64,000 bases of DNA. Source: Pisaster brevispinus (Eukaryota; Echinodermata; Asteroidea; Forcipulatida; Asteriidae). The translations under genes were made by a program, and so were the position numbers. The notes beneath the pieces were generated by a model that did not search any database, had not been told where the DNA came from, and saw nothing but the letters and a program-made list of their open reading frames with translations. The stretch is from contig JAMKCF010000011.1 in the NCBI GenBank assembly GCA_023634235.1, positions 6,863,218 to 6,927,217 of the forward strand, read 5' to 3'. Of this stretch, positions 1 to 12,150 are shown one piece after another; within the stretch, counting starts at the first letter, position 1; each line of letters starts with the position of its first letter.

Positions 1-1563
1 ATACCAGACATTTTTCAAACTACTAAATGATCTAAAAGTCATTTACAGGTAACATGAAACACATCAGAGTCAGCAATTTCAAAAAAGAGCAGAATAGACT
101 TATTCACATGACATCGCTGCAGTCAGGCGGACTGCCCTTACAGACCGATCAAAATCAGACTGCTCATTGGCCCAACCCTGTGTGCCGAGCATACAATGTA
201 CAAAGCTATGAATTTCCATTTGTTTCATCGTCATTTTGCCGCTAAAGATGGTGGTTATAGAATTAATAACACAGAAGTCAAATAATTATATTAAAAATAA
301 ACACACTTTTTTTTTTACATGAGTAGTTATTGTTGGCTGAAATGTTAATTTGGCTTTATCTGCACTGCAGGTACACCCTGGAATCAAATTTTAGAATTTA
401 TTTGGTCATTTACATGTATCAATAAGTAGCAGTTGCTGTAAAATACTATGTACAACATGACTATTACAGACAGTGGCGTGATCAGACAACCAGACATTTT
501 CATTTGGGGATGGGGGGGGGGGGGCTAATGGAACCATTCATTTGTGCATTCTTTCAATCTCATTTGGGTGTACAAGATGGGGAGACAAAGATTCTGAGCA
601 GGAGACTCCCACCCCCCATCTTCCCCCTTCTAATTATGCCACTGATTACAGAAACCAAGCAACTAATAAAGATCAAAGACATGTTCACAAACTACCTTAA
701 AATCACCAACAGTTAACAGTACATGAAATTCCAAATCCAAATCACACGATTACCGATCATGGGTAACAATCACAAGTTTGCCAACCCCAGTCTGACCCCC
801 CTCCCTCTCCCAGACGGCACCCAGCCCCAACCGAAACCAATATGGTTCACTATGATTCCCAAGTAATCTGACAAGTCACAAGCAATCACGGCCAATGGTG
901 ACGAAGATATACTTCAACTTGGACTACTATGTACATGTATATAATATTACACTTACAGATAATGCATCCATCAAAATGTTTTTACTTATTATTAATTATT
1001 TTTTTAAGAATAAACAAATTTGAAAGACTTTGATCCACTGATTTTGATTTAAATTATTTGTAATCGTTGATTCATCAGTGACATGAAGCAACAGACCATG
1101 CAAGGCTTGCGTGTATGCCAACATAGGCGACCGTTCAAACCCTTACCCTCCCAAATCCTTAAATATATCCTCTTTGCCAAAATGAAGGATTCAGACGGAC
1201 CGAGGGCCTTAGGCCCACATAACAATTGCATATCACTGGGTCAGGCATTCCAATCAATCCAAGTCCAAACAGTTTAGTGTAGAGCGACGAAGGAGAGGAG
1301 GATATTGGATGGTTGAGGTCGCCTGCAAGCAAAACGGCCCGAGGTACAAGGCGTGTTTTCGTTTCCATCACACATTAAAGCAAATATACACACTTCTGGA
1401 AACAAAGGCACCCAAATACGTACAAGACTTGCAGGGTCTTTAGACACGACCAATGATTTGGCACCTTCTGCACTGTCCTATAAAACAGAATACATGTACC
1501 TGTATAACTGTGACCAGATTTGTGGACGTATTTTCTGTTACTTTGGTCTTTGCACTTTTTGTA
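1..1563. other. intergenic, no gene seen
   Basis: No open frame here resembles a protein and no exon with convincing splice sites was found. The sequence is AT-rich with homopolymer runs (poly-G near 510-525, poly-T near 308). A GC-richer patch at about 1225-1375 gives overlapping short ORFs on both strands that look like chance or old repeat sequence. Confidence 0.6.
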
Positions 1564-1922
1564 CGTTATTATTATTATATATTTCTGGTAATGAAACCAA
1601 GGATGCCTCATAAGTGAACTTAAACACTGTAGCTCACAAGCCTGAGGAAACTTGTAAGCAAGGGTGCTGGTTATGTAAACCAGAAACATCGATAATAACC
1701 CCAAGGTACTGTAACCCCTACTCTTCTACAATAAGTTTTCTTGGTCCTTTTAAAAGTGCACTGCCAATCCTAGTACATGGGACCTACGGCTTAATGTCCC
1801 ATCCGAAGGCCACAGCAATTATGGTAAAGTGTTTTGCTCGACTGGGATTCGAAAACCCAAACTCTCCTGATCAGAAACACCAGAACTCGAGTCCGGTGCT
1901 CTTAACCGCTTGGCAACGACAC
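1564..1922 (-). mobile_element. tRNA-Ser-derived SINE, copy 1 (degenerate)
   Basis: Read on the minus strand, the element starts at about 1922 with a degraded tRNA-Ser-like head, continues through a B-box-like segment (near 1845-1855) and a body, and ends in an (AAT)n-type tail at 1564-1580. The body and tail match the plus-strand copy at 33948-34300 along most of their length. A second (AAT)n microsatellite lies beside the head at 1935-1956. The family assignment rests on the internal comparison of copies in this window. Confidence 0.75.
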
Positions 1923-2212
1923 GTACATTTTGAAAATAATAATAATAATAATAATACATTAAGAATGATCAAGTTTGGAATTTCACTGAGGTACCGGAGG
2001 CCAAGGATGATTTCCCGCACATCCTTAGTCAAAATGTTGTTGTAGGTCCGGACCTCCGACAAAATTTAGCGATGTTTGAGAAGATTTCACTGGGGACCTT
2101 GGACAGCCCAAACATTTCACACTAGGTGTAATTTGTAACATTCTTATACAACCATGCAATAAAAGTTAAGCAAAGAACACCTGTTAAATTGCTGTTGTGT
2201 GAAAAGGCGTTA

Positions 2213-2526
2213 AAATTATTATACAGGATCAATTGGTAGAGCTGACAAAATAGTCGCAGGGAGCGTTCATGTTTTGTGTGATCAACCATACACATGAAAA
2301 TAACAATCTTGTAAAAGTTGGGGCTTAATCCGTTGTGTTGGTCAGGAGAAAATAGTGAAAAACCATGCACAATTGTCAGCATGTAAACACATTGTCCTTA
2401 ATTTTGGTTGTAACAACTGAAACCAGCTGTTGCATTTTTTTTTTCGATTAAGTTTTCAGATACAGATTTCTCGAATATGACTTCATTTCAGAGGGAAATA
2501 TTTCAGAGATGGTTCTAGTATGACTA
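2213..2526 (+). repeat. dispersed repeat family B, copy 1
   Basis: This segment matches the reverse complement of 55673-55996 over about 310 bp. Shared blocks include a tract about tacaggat(c)aattggtagagctgac, a block around gcatgtaaacacattgtcctta, and a block around gacttcatttcagaggga. No coding capacity is seen. It is probably an old dispersed transposon; part of it also resembles family D (44815, 50935, 52120). Confidence 0.7.
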
Positions 2527-3759
2527 AAATTAAACAATGATGTTTTTGTATCCCCGTCAATCCTGTATAATACCTTTGTGTCTACAAACAGCAATAAACC
2601 ATATATAATGTAAATGTATCATAAGTTACATATATACCGGTATCATTGATAAAACGGTTGCTACAGACCCCTTACGCCGGCGTAATACAGGCCAACTTGT
2701 CTGCCCATGGTCTCATTCTTCCATTTTGGGATAAATGCATGTAAAGATATGGCATGCATCACTGAAAATGCACACTGCACTGTAACAAATAGACTTGATT
2801 GGTGACGCTGTTTTTTGTATTAGTCACCAGTTTTGGAGGCTGACTCGGAGGGACTGGGCAAGTCTATAAATCAGATACAGATATCTCTTCTCCAGTAATT
2901 CGTGTGGCAATATCGCACTACGTTTACAAAAATGAACGCCGCCATTCAAGAACTATATAACACACTGGGAATCCGACTACAAAAATGGCACCACCAAGAG
3001 TTATTGTGTGTTTGAACGACTCTCAGGTGAATGAGGTAAATAGGAACTATCTTTCAAACGGGTAGATTGTCAAAGAATAAACTTTTTCTTGTTTACATGC
3101 ATATAAAATTATCTACGTGTCTGTTTTTGTTTTTAGAGATAAACAAAAAATGGCAGCATCTTGACTTTTGTCTTTTAGTTTTAATTTTGGAAACTTGTTA
3201 GGCCAAGAGGGTGCAATTTATTTGAAGCACATGCAGAAGATTACTTTTTTAAGACAACTGCATAAATGCATAAAAACAAACAAAACAAATGTGAAATTGG
3301 TGGGAGATTAAAAAACAATTGTAACTTTTAAATTCAAAAGTCAAAATAAGGAGGAAAAAAAACCCACAGAAAGTTGAGAACAAGTGGATTTCTGTACATT
3401 GGCCTAAGTATTAATGATTTAGCAAACTTTTAAAGTAATACAAAACGTATCTTTTTTCGCATGGGTACTTCACCCCAACTCTATCCCTGTTTTTCTACAA
3501 ACCTTCCTAAATCCATCAAATCTCATCAGGATTCTCCACATCATGGACAGATAACTCTTAACAATTCTTCAGTTTTATCTTATTTCTCTACACTTATGAT
3601 GTCAAGCAGACATGCACATTTTGTTTGTTTTCTATTTGTTGGCAAGGTTACCCAAACCGACAAATTGGCCAGTGAGGTTTTTTTATCTTGAACTAAATAT
3701 TTCAGGCATAGCCCTGATCTTCTAGCTTTACAGTCCTGTGGATTCCTGCCACTCTTGAT
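2527..3759. other. intergenic, no gene seen
   Basis: AT-rich sequence without a credible coding frame. It includes the downstream side of the minus-strand GH31-like gene and may contain part of its 3' UTR. Confidence 0.5.
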
Positions 3760-3765
3760 TTTATT
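3760..3765 (-). terminator. possible poly(A) signal of the GH31-like gene
   Basis: On the minus strand an AATAAA hexamer lies 23 bases after the stop codon of the GH31-like frame. That is an unusually short 3' UTR, so a more distal signal may be used instead. Confidence 0.3.
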
Positions 3766-3787
3766 TTTTGCCATGAACTCTGCTTTT

Positions 3788-6007
3788 TTAAGTTCGTTCT
3801 TTTTCTTTGGTAAAGTAAGGGACCTGCTCTAGCGATGCCTCAACTTCGACCCATGCTCCGCCTTGGATGGAGGGACCACCATGAACTTGATCTTCCCATT
3901 TACCTTCCGGTAAATACACCTGTCGTTTGGTCTGCCCTTGGTCTAAAATAGGTGCCACTAGCATATCATTCCCAATCAAAAACTCGGAGTCGATACTCTG
4001 AGCTACTTCATCACTCGGGGCAATCCACCACAAAGGTCTGATGATGGGCGCTCCGGTGTTTTTCGCTTCCGTGGCAGCACCGATCACCAAGGGCGAGATC
4101 GTCCTCTGGTGGAACAGGATGAATTTGTGGGCAATGCGCTGCGTGCCCGGATCATACTCCCAGATGGGGATATTGATCCTCATGGCAGGGAAGAAGGCCA
4201 TGACGCCAAGCCACCGGGCTAAAAACTCCCTGTCCGGGAGGCAACCTTCGGTACAAGCCGAGTCGTAATGCTGACCGGTGACCGCTAGATCGGGCATGAT
4301 AAATGGATACCCAAGGATACCGAGCGTCAACGCAGTCGGAATGAGAGTTTTCAACCCGTTTTCATAACCCCATATTGGTGCTTTGGGAATTGTGAATACA
4401 ATTACTGGAATGTCTTGCGATTGGAAAACTGAACGCATAAAGAGAGTAGCTTGAGTCTGATTTGCTAGTTCAACGTAGCGTTGGGTGTACGTACAAGGGT
4501 TTGTCAGAACCTCCTCGGTCTTGAACTCAACTGGAAGATAACTAACCTCTCCGTTGTTGAATGTAAAGAAATCTATCCCTGTAGTGTCTTGAAGACTCTG
4601 CAGTCGGTCAAGGAACCAACTTGTGGCGTTATGATTGGTTGTATCGAGCAGACCCGCCACCCCTCTCTTCCATTTGATTAGTCCAGGGACCTCTGCTCTG
4701 GGATCCTCCACTAAAAATCCCATCAGAAGTGCCTCATGGAAGGCCTTTGAGTCAATATTCATGAATGGGTTGACCCTCAACGCGACTTGATACCCCAGCT
4801 CTTGAATGGTTGCTATCGAATCACTTATATTTGAGAATCTATCCTCGTCAAACTCTAGATCTCCGTCAGTTCTTGCGTACCCACATTCAATTTCAAGAGA
4901 GCTTGCTCCAAGTCGACTTTTGTGGAGACCATTTATAAAGTTTAAAATTGTCATACGGTTGAACGAGTCACCTGCAAAACAATTAGGGGTAGACCATAAA
5001 GGGCCTTGCCGCAGGACTTCTGTTGGCACTGCTTTCAGCTTCTTACCGAATTTGTCCAGCATTTGCTCATGGACAAGTAGCATGTTTGTGGCTGCACAGA
5101 GTGTGTACTCAAGCTTTGGTTGTTTTTCCTCTGGGTTTGGGAAGGGCGAGTCAATGTAAGTGCTCTCAAAACACAACTGTTGCGACTCCTCATTTACACT
5201 GATGAACAGGGGTGACTCATTACTCACTTTGATACCAACTCCATGTGACGATAACCAATAGCGCTCAACGATAGGTCCGAAGCTACTCGTTTCATCGCCC
5301 GAGATGAAAGGCTCACGTGATTGGTTCATTTTTTCCAGTGGCCACTGCTGATTGGCCGCTACACCACCGCCGTACCAGTGAATATTTTCAAAGGCATAGC
5401 AGTCCCGATGAACGAGGTCGTGGGAGAATGCCTCCCATGTCATGGTGTAGCAATCCATCCCGGTATACTCCTCCCAGTGAATCAACAGTCTAGCTATACC
5501 CATGTACTCAAGACACAAGTTTTTGCTATCAAACGGATCGCAAGAGAAAGGCAGCATATCGGGAAGATTCCGACCAATCAATCCTCTGGTGACGTTTGCA
5601 CCGCTCACGTGAACCACAAACTCTCTGGACCCGGTGTAGAATGCAGCACTCCCGCGCTTATAGTGCAACGGTTCCTCCACGTACAGAACTAGAATACATG
5701 TTGTGGCGGCAATGATGAGGCAGAAGAGCAAAATGATGCAGATCTTAAGCTTGAGCTCTCGCGGCGTCTTCAGAAGTTTTATGGGCCTGGCGATGTCGAT
5801 TTTATCCAAATCATCGGCTGAGTCCGTTTTTTTATTGACCTCGGAGTGGTCCACGCTGGGTACCTCTACGGAGATGGTTCCATTCCCTTCCGCGTCGACG
5901 ACAACTTGAGATGAGGAGGCCGCGGGTGGAGGCTGCACACTCTCTGTCACCAACAGGGAAGAGTGAACGTTAGCCGAGGGTTCAAAGTTCTCTCTGACTC
6001 TCATCAT
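3788..6007 (-). CDS. GH31-family membrane protein, MYORG/SITS-binding-protein-like, probable pseudo-glycosidase
   Basis: A single uninterrupted frame of 739 residues on the minus strand. Residues 1-86 are a polar cytoplasmic tail, 87-110 a hydrophobic segment preceded by Lys/Arg (type II anchor), and the rest faces the lumen or outside, with sequons at N138, N228, N263, N393, N460 and N516. The GH31 barrel begins near 335 and the C-terminal beta region ends at 739; WGYENGL (546-552), GYPFIMPD (566-573), RPLWWIAP (657-664) and FLIGNDMLVAP (676-686) are strong matches to MYORG (KIAA1161), which is about 714 residues and also has a single coding exon. At the nucleophile motif, where MYORG reads FDAGE, this protein reads FNNGE with N484 in place of Asp. 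At the acid/base position before WG, where MYORG has Asp, it has A543. The IDD substrate-binding motif reads IEC (373-375). I infer loss of hydrolysis with the fold kept, implying a binding or regulatory role. The start is the first of two adjacent Met codons. Membership of the family is secure; orthology to MYORG rather than a paralogue is not. Confidence 0.93.
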   Translation of the reverse strand: MMRVRENFEPSANVHSSLLVTESVQPPPAASSSQVVVDAEGNGTISVEVPSVDHSEVNKKTDSADDLDKIDIARPIKLLKTPRELKLKICIILLFCLIIAATTCILVLYVEEPLHYKRGSAAFYTGSREFVVHVSGANVTRGLIGRNLPDMLPFSCDPFDSKNLCLEYMGIARLLIHWEEYTGMDCYTMTWEAFSHDLVHRDCYAFENIHWYGGGVAANQQWPLEKMNQSREPFISGDETSSFGPIVERYWLSSHGVGIKVSNESPLFISVNEESQQLCFESTYIDSPFPNPEEKQPKLEYTLCAATNMLLVHEQMLDKFGKKLKAVPTEVLRQGPLWSTPNCFAGDSFNRMTILNFINGLHKSRLGASSLEIECGYARTDGDLEFDEDRFSNISDSIATIQELGYQVALRVNPFMNIDSKAFHEALLMGFLVEDPRAEVPGLIKWKRGVAGLLDTTNHNATSWFLDRLQSLQDTTGIDFFTFNNGEVSYLPVEFKTEEVLTNPCTYTQRYVELANQTQATLFMRSVFQSQDIPVIVFTIPKAPIWGYENGLKTLIPTALTLGILGYPFIMPDLAVTGQHYDSACTEGCLPDREFLARWLGVMAFFPAMRINIPIWEYDPGTQRIAHKFILFHQRTISPLVIGAATEAKNTGAPIIRPLWWIAPSDEVAQSIDSEFLIGNDMLVAPILDQGQTKRQVYLPEGKWEDQVHGGPSIQGGAWVEVEASLEQVPYFTKEKERT

Positions 6008-6889
6008 GGTTGCAGGTGGAAGGGGTGCGTGTTAATAAAGCTTAGATATCAAGCAAGAGTCTGGAGAAGGTGTTCTGTTAATAATGAGCAGCTGGTGTAA
6101 AACAAGCATGAGAGTTGACCAGAATGTTTTTTCGAGTGGCACGGTCGACTTTTGAGTTTACTCAGAACTGTGCATGTCAATCTGTAAGAAGCAGGCAAGC
6201 ATATGAAACTGACTAGCATCAGATGCATGATATTAAGCATGGTTAGTAACTGACAGTGTACACATATTCTACAAGCCGGCATTACAGAGGATTCGACAGG
6301 AAACGACACATTCATATAACCTTCATTGTCTTGAGCCAACTTTTGTTTTGCCTAACACCCAGATATGAATCATTGTTGCAGTCATACATTCATGATTTGT
6401 GTTATTTATCGATTAAAATGTTGAATGATTGATAAACTTTGCAAGCCTGCAGTAAGCTATCATGTGGTGAATGCATACTGCACAGGCGCAGTTGTACAGC
6501 AACCTCAAGATGAGCATACCCTGGTACTAGTGTGCCATACACATTCATTCAGAATTGTATACTTGTGTAGGCCTATGGGTGTCACCATTTCTTATGTAGC
6601 TACGCAAAGCTTGCTGCAAAGCTTGCCCCAAACCATGTAACATAGCAACTGTTTCTATTGGTTGAGGATTTCAAATTCAAGCGGTAACTTGTGACAAAGC
6701 AAGTCATTGTACCAGACATTATTCAAATAAAAAAAATTAAAAATGCAAACTGTGTACAATGTACGTATGATTATCTCTGCAACAAATAGCCTATGACCAA
6801 TTTCAAATCTTTTTTTACATATTCACATCCTGTTTGTACGAAGTGAAAAAGTGTTGGGTGGAATTCCTTTTAGATAAATTGTCCCAACC
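6008..6889. other. upstream region of the GH31-like gene
   Basis: Should hold the promoter and any 5' UTR exon of the minus-strand gene. No TATA element or clear upstream exon was recognised. A frame at 6049-6339 on the minus strand is Cys-rich but has no family resemblance. Confidence 0.4.
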
Positions 6890-7144
6890 AGGGCCCAATT
6901 TCATGGCTCTGCTAACTGCCGAATTCTGCGCTTGCAATCTCCATTCTTTGCTTACAGAGGGCAAGTGCAGAATTTCTGCGCGAGCTGTGTAAGTGACGAA
7001 TGTCTGATATTGTGAAGTACGCATGCCCACAAGCAAAAATTCCTTGCTAACCTGTGAAATAACGCTGACATAAGCGCGGAATTCCCTGCTTCAGTAAGCG
7101 TCGATTCTTTGCTTGTGGTGAGCAGAGCCATAAAATTGGTCCCC
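6890..7144. mobile_element. MITE family E, copy 1
   Basis: The ends are inverted copies: the left end reads gggcccaatttcatggctct and the right end is its complement with few mismatches (agagccataaaattggtccc). The interior is rich in gcttac/gcttgt words. The same end sequence recurs at 24446-24650, 29260 and 49864-50362, so this is a multi-copy non-autonomous DNA element. Confidence 0.7.
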
Positions 7145-9239
7145 GATCATTGGATCGGATCCTTCCCAAGTGTGTCGTTTACACCCCACATTGTTAAAGC
7201 TAGAAGGATGATCAAAAGCGGGAGAAAATGACTGAAGAATTATGATTAAAATGATCTGAACGATTAGGTAAACTACAGTTGCTCTCAGACATGGGAGGCT
7301 CCACTGTTGTTTTTACAAGTCCAGGTTAAGTTCTACCTCCACCAATGGATCACCTTGAAAAATTTCAGCAGTTAGCGAAAAATGGTTAGTAAAATTATTC
7401 TTGGATGCACATGATCAGGTTAATCGACATTCACCGAATCAAAATGAAGCATTTTTTGTTTTTAATAAGATGAGATTTGAGTGAAGAATTGGGATCGATT
7501 AGAATGATGGAGAATGGAAACGTACAGAGTGGTGATTGGGTCTAAAACTTCCGTTTAAAACCTTTCAGGGTTGTTGCTGTGTGATAAAGGACCACACCTT
7601 CAACTTGCCCCTCTATTGCACAGGCACGACCCTGCCGGTTTTAAACAACTGTTTAACACCTCATATTCATTCTTTTATTCCCTTGATAATATTCCCAAGA
7701 CATTTAGAAAGACCTTGCTGATTCCTCTCCCCCCCCTCCCTGTCGGCCCATTTACATAGCACTGCTTTAGCCGAAAATACTGCCCGACAACTTGCTGCTA
7801 AGCAAAACTGAGCAGCATACCAGCCACAGATGGTACATGTGATATGGTATTTTGATTGGTAACAGTATTCTGTGAAGCATAATTTCAACTCCAGCAATCC
7901 AAATGGTGGATCTTCTAAATCTTATGATTTCCACATGTGACACTTTTTCTTCTAACTTTTTGGGCACACTTTCTCGGTTGCATAAATTGGCCAATGTATG
8001 ATGAAGGGGTGGCACAGGGAAATCTGTCGCCCAGAGAATCTGTCCCCACATATGGGAAATTAACATGTGCTGAAAGGAGGATGATTTAAAAGGGGGCTCT
8101 ACCAGAAGAAGTTTGTACACAGTCGCCGTATGGGGGGGGGGGGGGGAGGGGACAGAATCTCAGTGGGGACAGAATCTCCAGCCACCGGGGCACAGCCTAA
8201 ATGGATCAATGGTTTGTTATAGTTGTTGGTGTTGTGCTGAACACAGAGTTAGCCCTTTGCTCCTCACCAGAGTGTCCATTTGTGTATACTTTATCTAGAT
8301 TGATCAGCTGGTCATCCATGCTGTCCATCGTGCAGAATCAGTGATCATGAGCACTTCCCACCTGCTGAACAGCAAAGAAATAAAGAAGTGCTTGTTAACA
8401 TTATAAAGGATTTATAATTTACCACAACTCTAGTTCTGTAGCGCAAGTATCAATCAGCCAATAAGGGTACTCCAGGTGCTTGAACAAATAAAAACATTTT
8501 AAGACCGGTTTTGAATTTTTTGAATTTTGAGGCCCACTTATGTTTCCACCATTTTTTAAGTCTTGAAATCAAGTCGATAATTGTTGTGCGGTCTAGTTGC
8601 GGGGACGGTACACACATCCTCGATCCCATTATGTGTGTGAGTCAGTCGCAATTACCGTCTTGAATAACTTGTACCGAGCTTTGTACACATGCAATTGGAC
8701 TTGCTACCAAAATTGGATGGAGCAGTTTGATTGGTTAAGAATTGTGAAGACATGAATATTCATCATACATCTTGCAGCGTATGGCATCTTGCAGCTACCA
8801 GGCGCACACTTTATTCTTTGATAGGTTTTTTTTTATTGATAGTAACATTTTATGATAATGCATCGGTCAAATATCTTAAAAGAAAGTTAAGAAATTGTTA
8901 TAATGATTAAAATATTATGCTTTTTACATTGATGTTGGCAAATAAACTGTCATTAAAAAAACAACAACAACAGAAAAGATACATTCCCATGTTTATAATG
9001 AATTCTTCCAATTTCGGACGAGCTACCGTTGGCCCTCTCTATGGCAATTTTGCATATGCAATGTATAATTTACCATATATGAATATTCGGCTGGGAACAA
9101 GCTACTCAAGTCGTTAGAGCTGACAGACCTTGCCACGCGCTACCTACGACAGTTGCATGAATAATCACACTGTGACTGTTCCATGAATGGCAGGATGTGT
9201 GTTTGTAATAGGCAGCGCTGGCAGACAAATATACACTGA
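7145..9239. other. intergenic, no gene seen
   Basis: AT-rich sequence with a poly-G run near 8130-8150 and a fragment resembling family E near 7780-7860. Short ORFs overlap on both strands and none looks like a protein. Confidence 0.5.
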
Positions 9240-9368
9240 GGCCGTGTCCGAAACGGCAACTTTGGCTACAGCTACAGCTAGATCAGCGAGTCTGCCAGTG
9301 TTGAAGAATAGGCAGACGCGCGCGATCTAGCCGTAGCTGTAGCCGAAGTCGCCGTTTTGGACACGGCC
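9240..9368. mobile_element. MITE family F, copy 1
   Basis: A 129-bp element with terminal inverted repeats of about 45 bp: ggccgtgtcc... on the left and ...ggacacggcc on the right, followed inward by ggctacagctac-type blocks and gatctag. It is flanked by tga on both sides, a possible 3-bp target duplication as in PIF/Harbinger-type elements. Related copies lie at 30596, 30743 and 35350. Confidence 0.8.
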
Positions 9369-11124
9369 TGACTAATGACTTGTCACCAAGTCTACCATTT
9401 TTTATGTGAGCAAATTTTTTCCACTTTTATAAGGACTCTATCTATTGTAAAAAGAGTGCATCACAAAACTTCATATGACCTCATGTGAACCTTCTCTCAG
9501 CCATTACTGCAACGAAAACCGCAATTTTTGAACTGATTTATTTATTTATTTGTTTACTTTGTTAGTTCTGGATGTTGTGGTTTGATTATGTATTCCCTTC
9601 CAAAATGTTGCACCAATCATGGAGGACGTCCCAGATCCATTTTTATACTTGACCAGTTTAAACTAGAGGTAGAGCCGAGAGGGTTTAACTCATCTTGTAA
9701 TTCATAGAGCAGGTTATACACTGTTTTAGTTTTTCGCAGAAAAACAATTTGCAGGGCACAATATTTGGAAGTAGCCCTCAAACTGGGGGTTGAAAATGCT
9801 GGCCCTCAAAAATATCCTGAGATTGCATTGATCAATCTTTAGATCGAGTAAAAATCCAAAGTTTGCCTACTGCTGAGGAGTGCTTGTGTTGCCAATCCCA
9901 CTTGACTTTACACTCACACAGTCACAGCATGGAATGGTCTAGATCGAGCAAATCAAAAAAATTGCTACCAACACATTTAAACAGTTAATGAACGAGTTAA
10001 TGTTATTACAAACAGAGTCAGTTTATGTAGTAGGCCTATTGCTGAGTGCCGGTGCTGCCAATCACACTTGACTTACAGTTACACTCACACTGTCAAAGTG
10101 TAAGAAAACAACGTCAAACCTGAGCCAATGCCAAATTATACAGCTTACCATATTTTGGGGGAAAACCACTGATAAATGACCTTCCAAAATAGACCCCCAC
10201 CCGAAACTGGAGCGTTGTACTCCTTTTAAAAATTGTTGACTCTGTTGGAATAATCTGCAAAATACCTCTGCTCCAGTCTTGGTAGTTACGGTAATCGTAA
10301 CCCTCAATCCTCCCGACAGTCGCAGACCGGAGTCGTAACCCTCCAGTCTGCGACTCATGGGAGGACGCCCTCCCCAGTCTGCGACTGTTGGGAGGACGGA
10401 GGGTTACGGTTATCGCAACTACAGTCTACTCTTGGGTACATCACGGTCACCGGCACTGTTGGTTCTGTTAGTAACTTAATAGTCAAGTGTTAGTCATGAT
10501 GGCATGGTATTACAGTGTTTTAACTATACTGGCTCTCTTTAATACTTTCTGGTCTTAGTCTTTAATAACATTGAACTTAAATGGCGACTATGACTAAATG
10601 AGTATGACTGAGTGTAAAGACTGATTTCCAACTAGGTAGGTGGTCTACTGCAGTACCTAGCACAAGCAGCAGTAGCACTTAAGTGCTTAGCAGTAGTGTT
10701 CCGCCGTCCCAACTTAACAATTGTCCCAACTATAGTTGGGACTGGTCCCAACTTGAGTGTTTAAACCGAAGTGTTCTGACAGCGGCCTCATGCTCATGCA
10801 GGGTGACGCTTTCAGATTCAGTCTCAAAAAAGTAGGCCTACGCATTTAATTTCCCTTCTCTGACTAAGTTAGACAACAAAAATTTGAATTAATCTCAAAA
10901 TATTCTCAAGGGGGAAAGTGGTCTTAATTAAAACTTCATCCTGTTCATACTTTGAATTATGACTATAGTATAAAAATGTGAGTTTTGTGACTTTAGTTTA
11001 TTCATGGAGGGTGCTTTGTGTTTACTCAAGTTGGGCTGGACTAGCACTGGGGTAGGTCTCTACCTCGGTCCCCGCCCCGCCCCCGCCCTCCTCCTTCCGC
11101 GGCCGTCTGGAGCTGCATACGGTA
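9369..11124. other. intergenic, no gene seen apart from inverted repeats
   Basis: No credible coding sequence. It contains the inverted repeat listed at 10282-10422, a perfect 20-bp palindrome gtcccaactatagttgggac near 10724, and a GC-rich patch at about 11055-11110. Confidence 0.5.
10282..10422. repeat. long inverted repeat (fold-back)
   Basis: Two arms of about 46 bp (10282-10327 and 10376-10422) are inverted copies with a few mismatches, separated by about 48 bp. Both arms carry cgtaaccctc and agtcgcagac blocks. The spacer repeats the agtctgcgactc word. Nearby sequence at 10190-10215 resembles family G ends (45969, 46579), so this may be the interior of a larger element. Confidence 0.75.
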
Positions 11125-12148
11125 CAGTCATTTGACCAGTTCGGGATCATTGACCAGTTCGGGATCACTTCAACTTTGCAACAACCCCATAATTAAGTTA
11201 CTTCTCACATTACCAATTTCTGTTGATACATGTGAAGAATAACATGCAATAAACCAACAAACCCAAAATAAGGTTCCAAACTTCATCAACAAATAAATTA
11301 TGGCCATTTTCTTGAAGTTTGTCTGCGATTTTGATCATTATTTTTAAAAAAAATGTTGGTTGAAAAACGCTGTTAAAACTTCTCACCTTTAAAATTTGAA
11401 CGCCAGGGCGAATACAATTTATGTTAAATGCTTAGAATGTGTTAACAATATTTCAGGTAAATACTGAGCAGTCGTCTTGATTTTTTGAGGAGACGAAATT
11501 ACCGAAATCGTCTTTTGGGGGGCATCGTACCCTTGACCAGTTCGGGATCACTCACTACTCAGCATCTCTCATTGCGTCAAATGGTGCCGCACTCAGTGAG
11601 GTAAAATCTTACTGCTGCAGTCGAAAGTTTATTTGTTGCTTTTAAGATACATTTCTTCAACAAATTCTTGTAGGAATATTGTTTTTTTGTGAGAAAATGA
11701 AACTTGGAGGAGGAAATTGCGACTGTAAGAATAGATATTTGGGTCAATGTTGCTTTTAGGCGTGCTTCACCTTTTCATTTGCCTTTGCTGTTGTTTTGTG
11801 TTTTTGTTGCTGGATTTTTGCGCTGCTGTTGAATACACTTGCATGAAATTCTCTGGAGAAAGGAAGTCCATGTCTATGCCAACACACTTGTGAAGTTTGT
11901 GTCCTTGAGAGACAGTTTTATGAATGGGAGGTATTGGTTTGCAATAGAGGGCAAGCTACTGATTCAGAATAGAATCAACTGATCCTGAACTGGTCAAACA
12001 GGTGACAATACTTTTCTCAACAAAGCCTCTTCAAAAGTACTAATCTTTTTTTGTCAGTGGATACTTGGTGAGTTTTATAAATGTCAACGAGATTGCAACC
12101 AAAAACAATGTGAATTCAAAAAGTGATCCCGAACTGGTCAAATGACTG
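11125..12148. mobile_element. non-autonomous element with Tc1/mariner-type ends
   Basis: A 1024-bp element with perfect terminal inverted repeats of 26 bp beginning cagtcatttgaccagttcgg, flanked by TA on each side (11123-11124 and 12149-12150). The left end carries a second direct copy of the gaccagttcgggatca block, another copy lies near 11535, and a decayed inverted copy near 11983. There is no transposase-like frame, so it is a MITE or deletion derivative. TA duplication with CAGT ends is typical of Tc1/mariner; the superfamily call is inferred from that. Confidence 0.85.
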
Positions 12149-12150
12149 TA

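Noticed and set aside
4041..5909. Several plus-strand frames of 66-123 codons
   Set aside because: They are antisense shadows of the GH31-like coding sequence.
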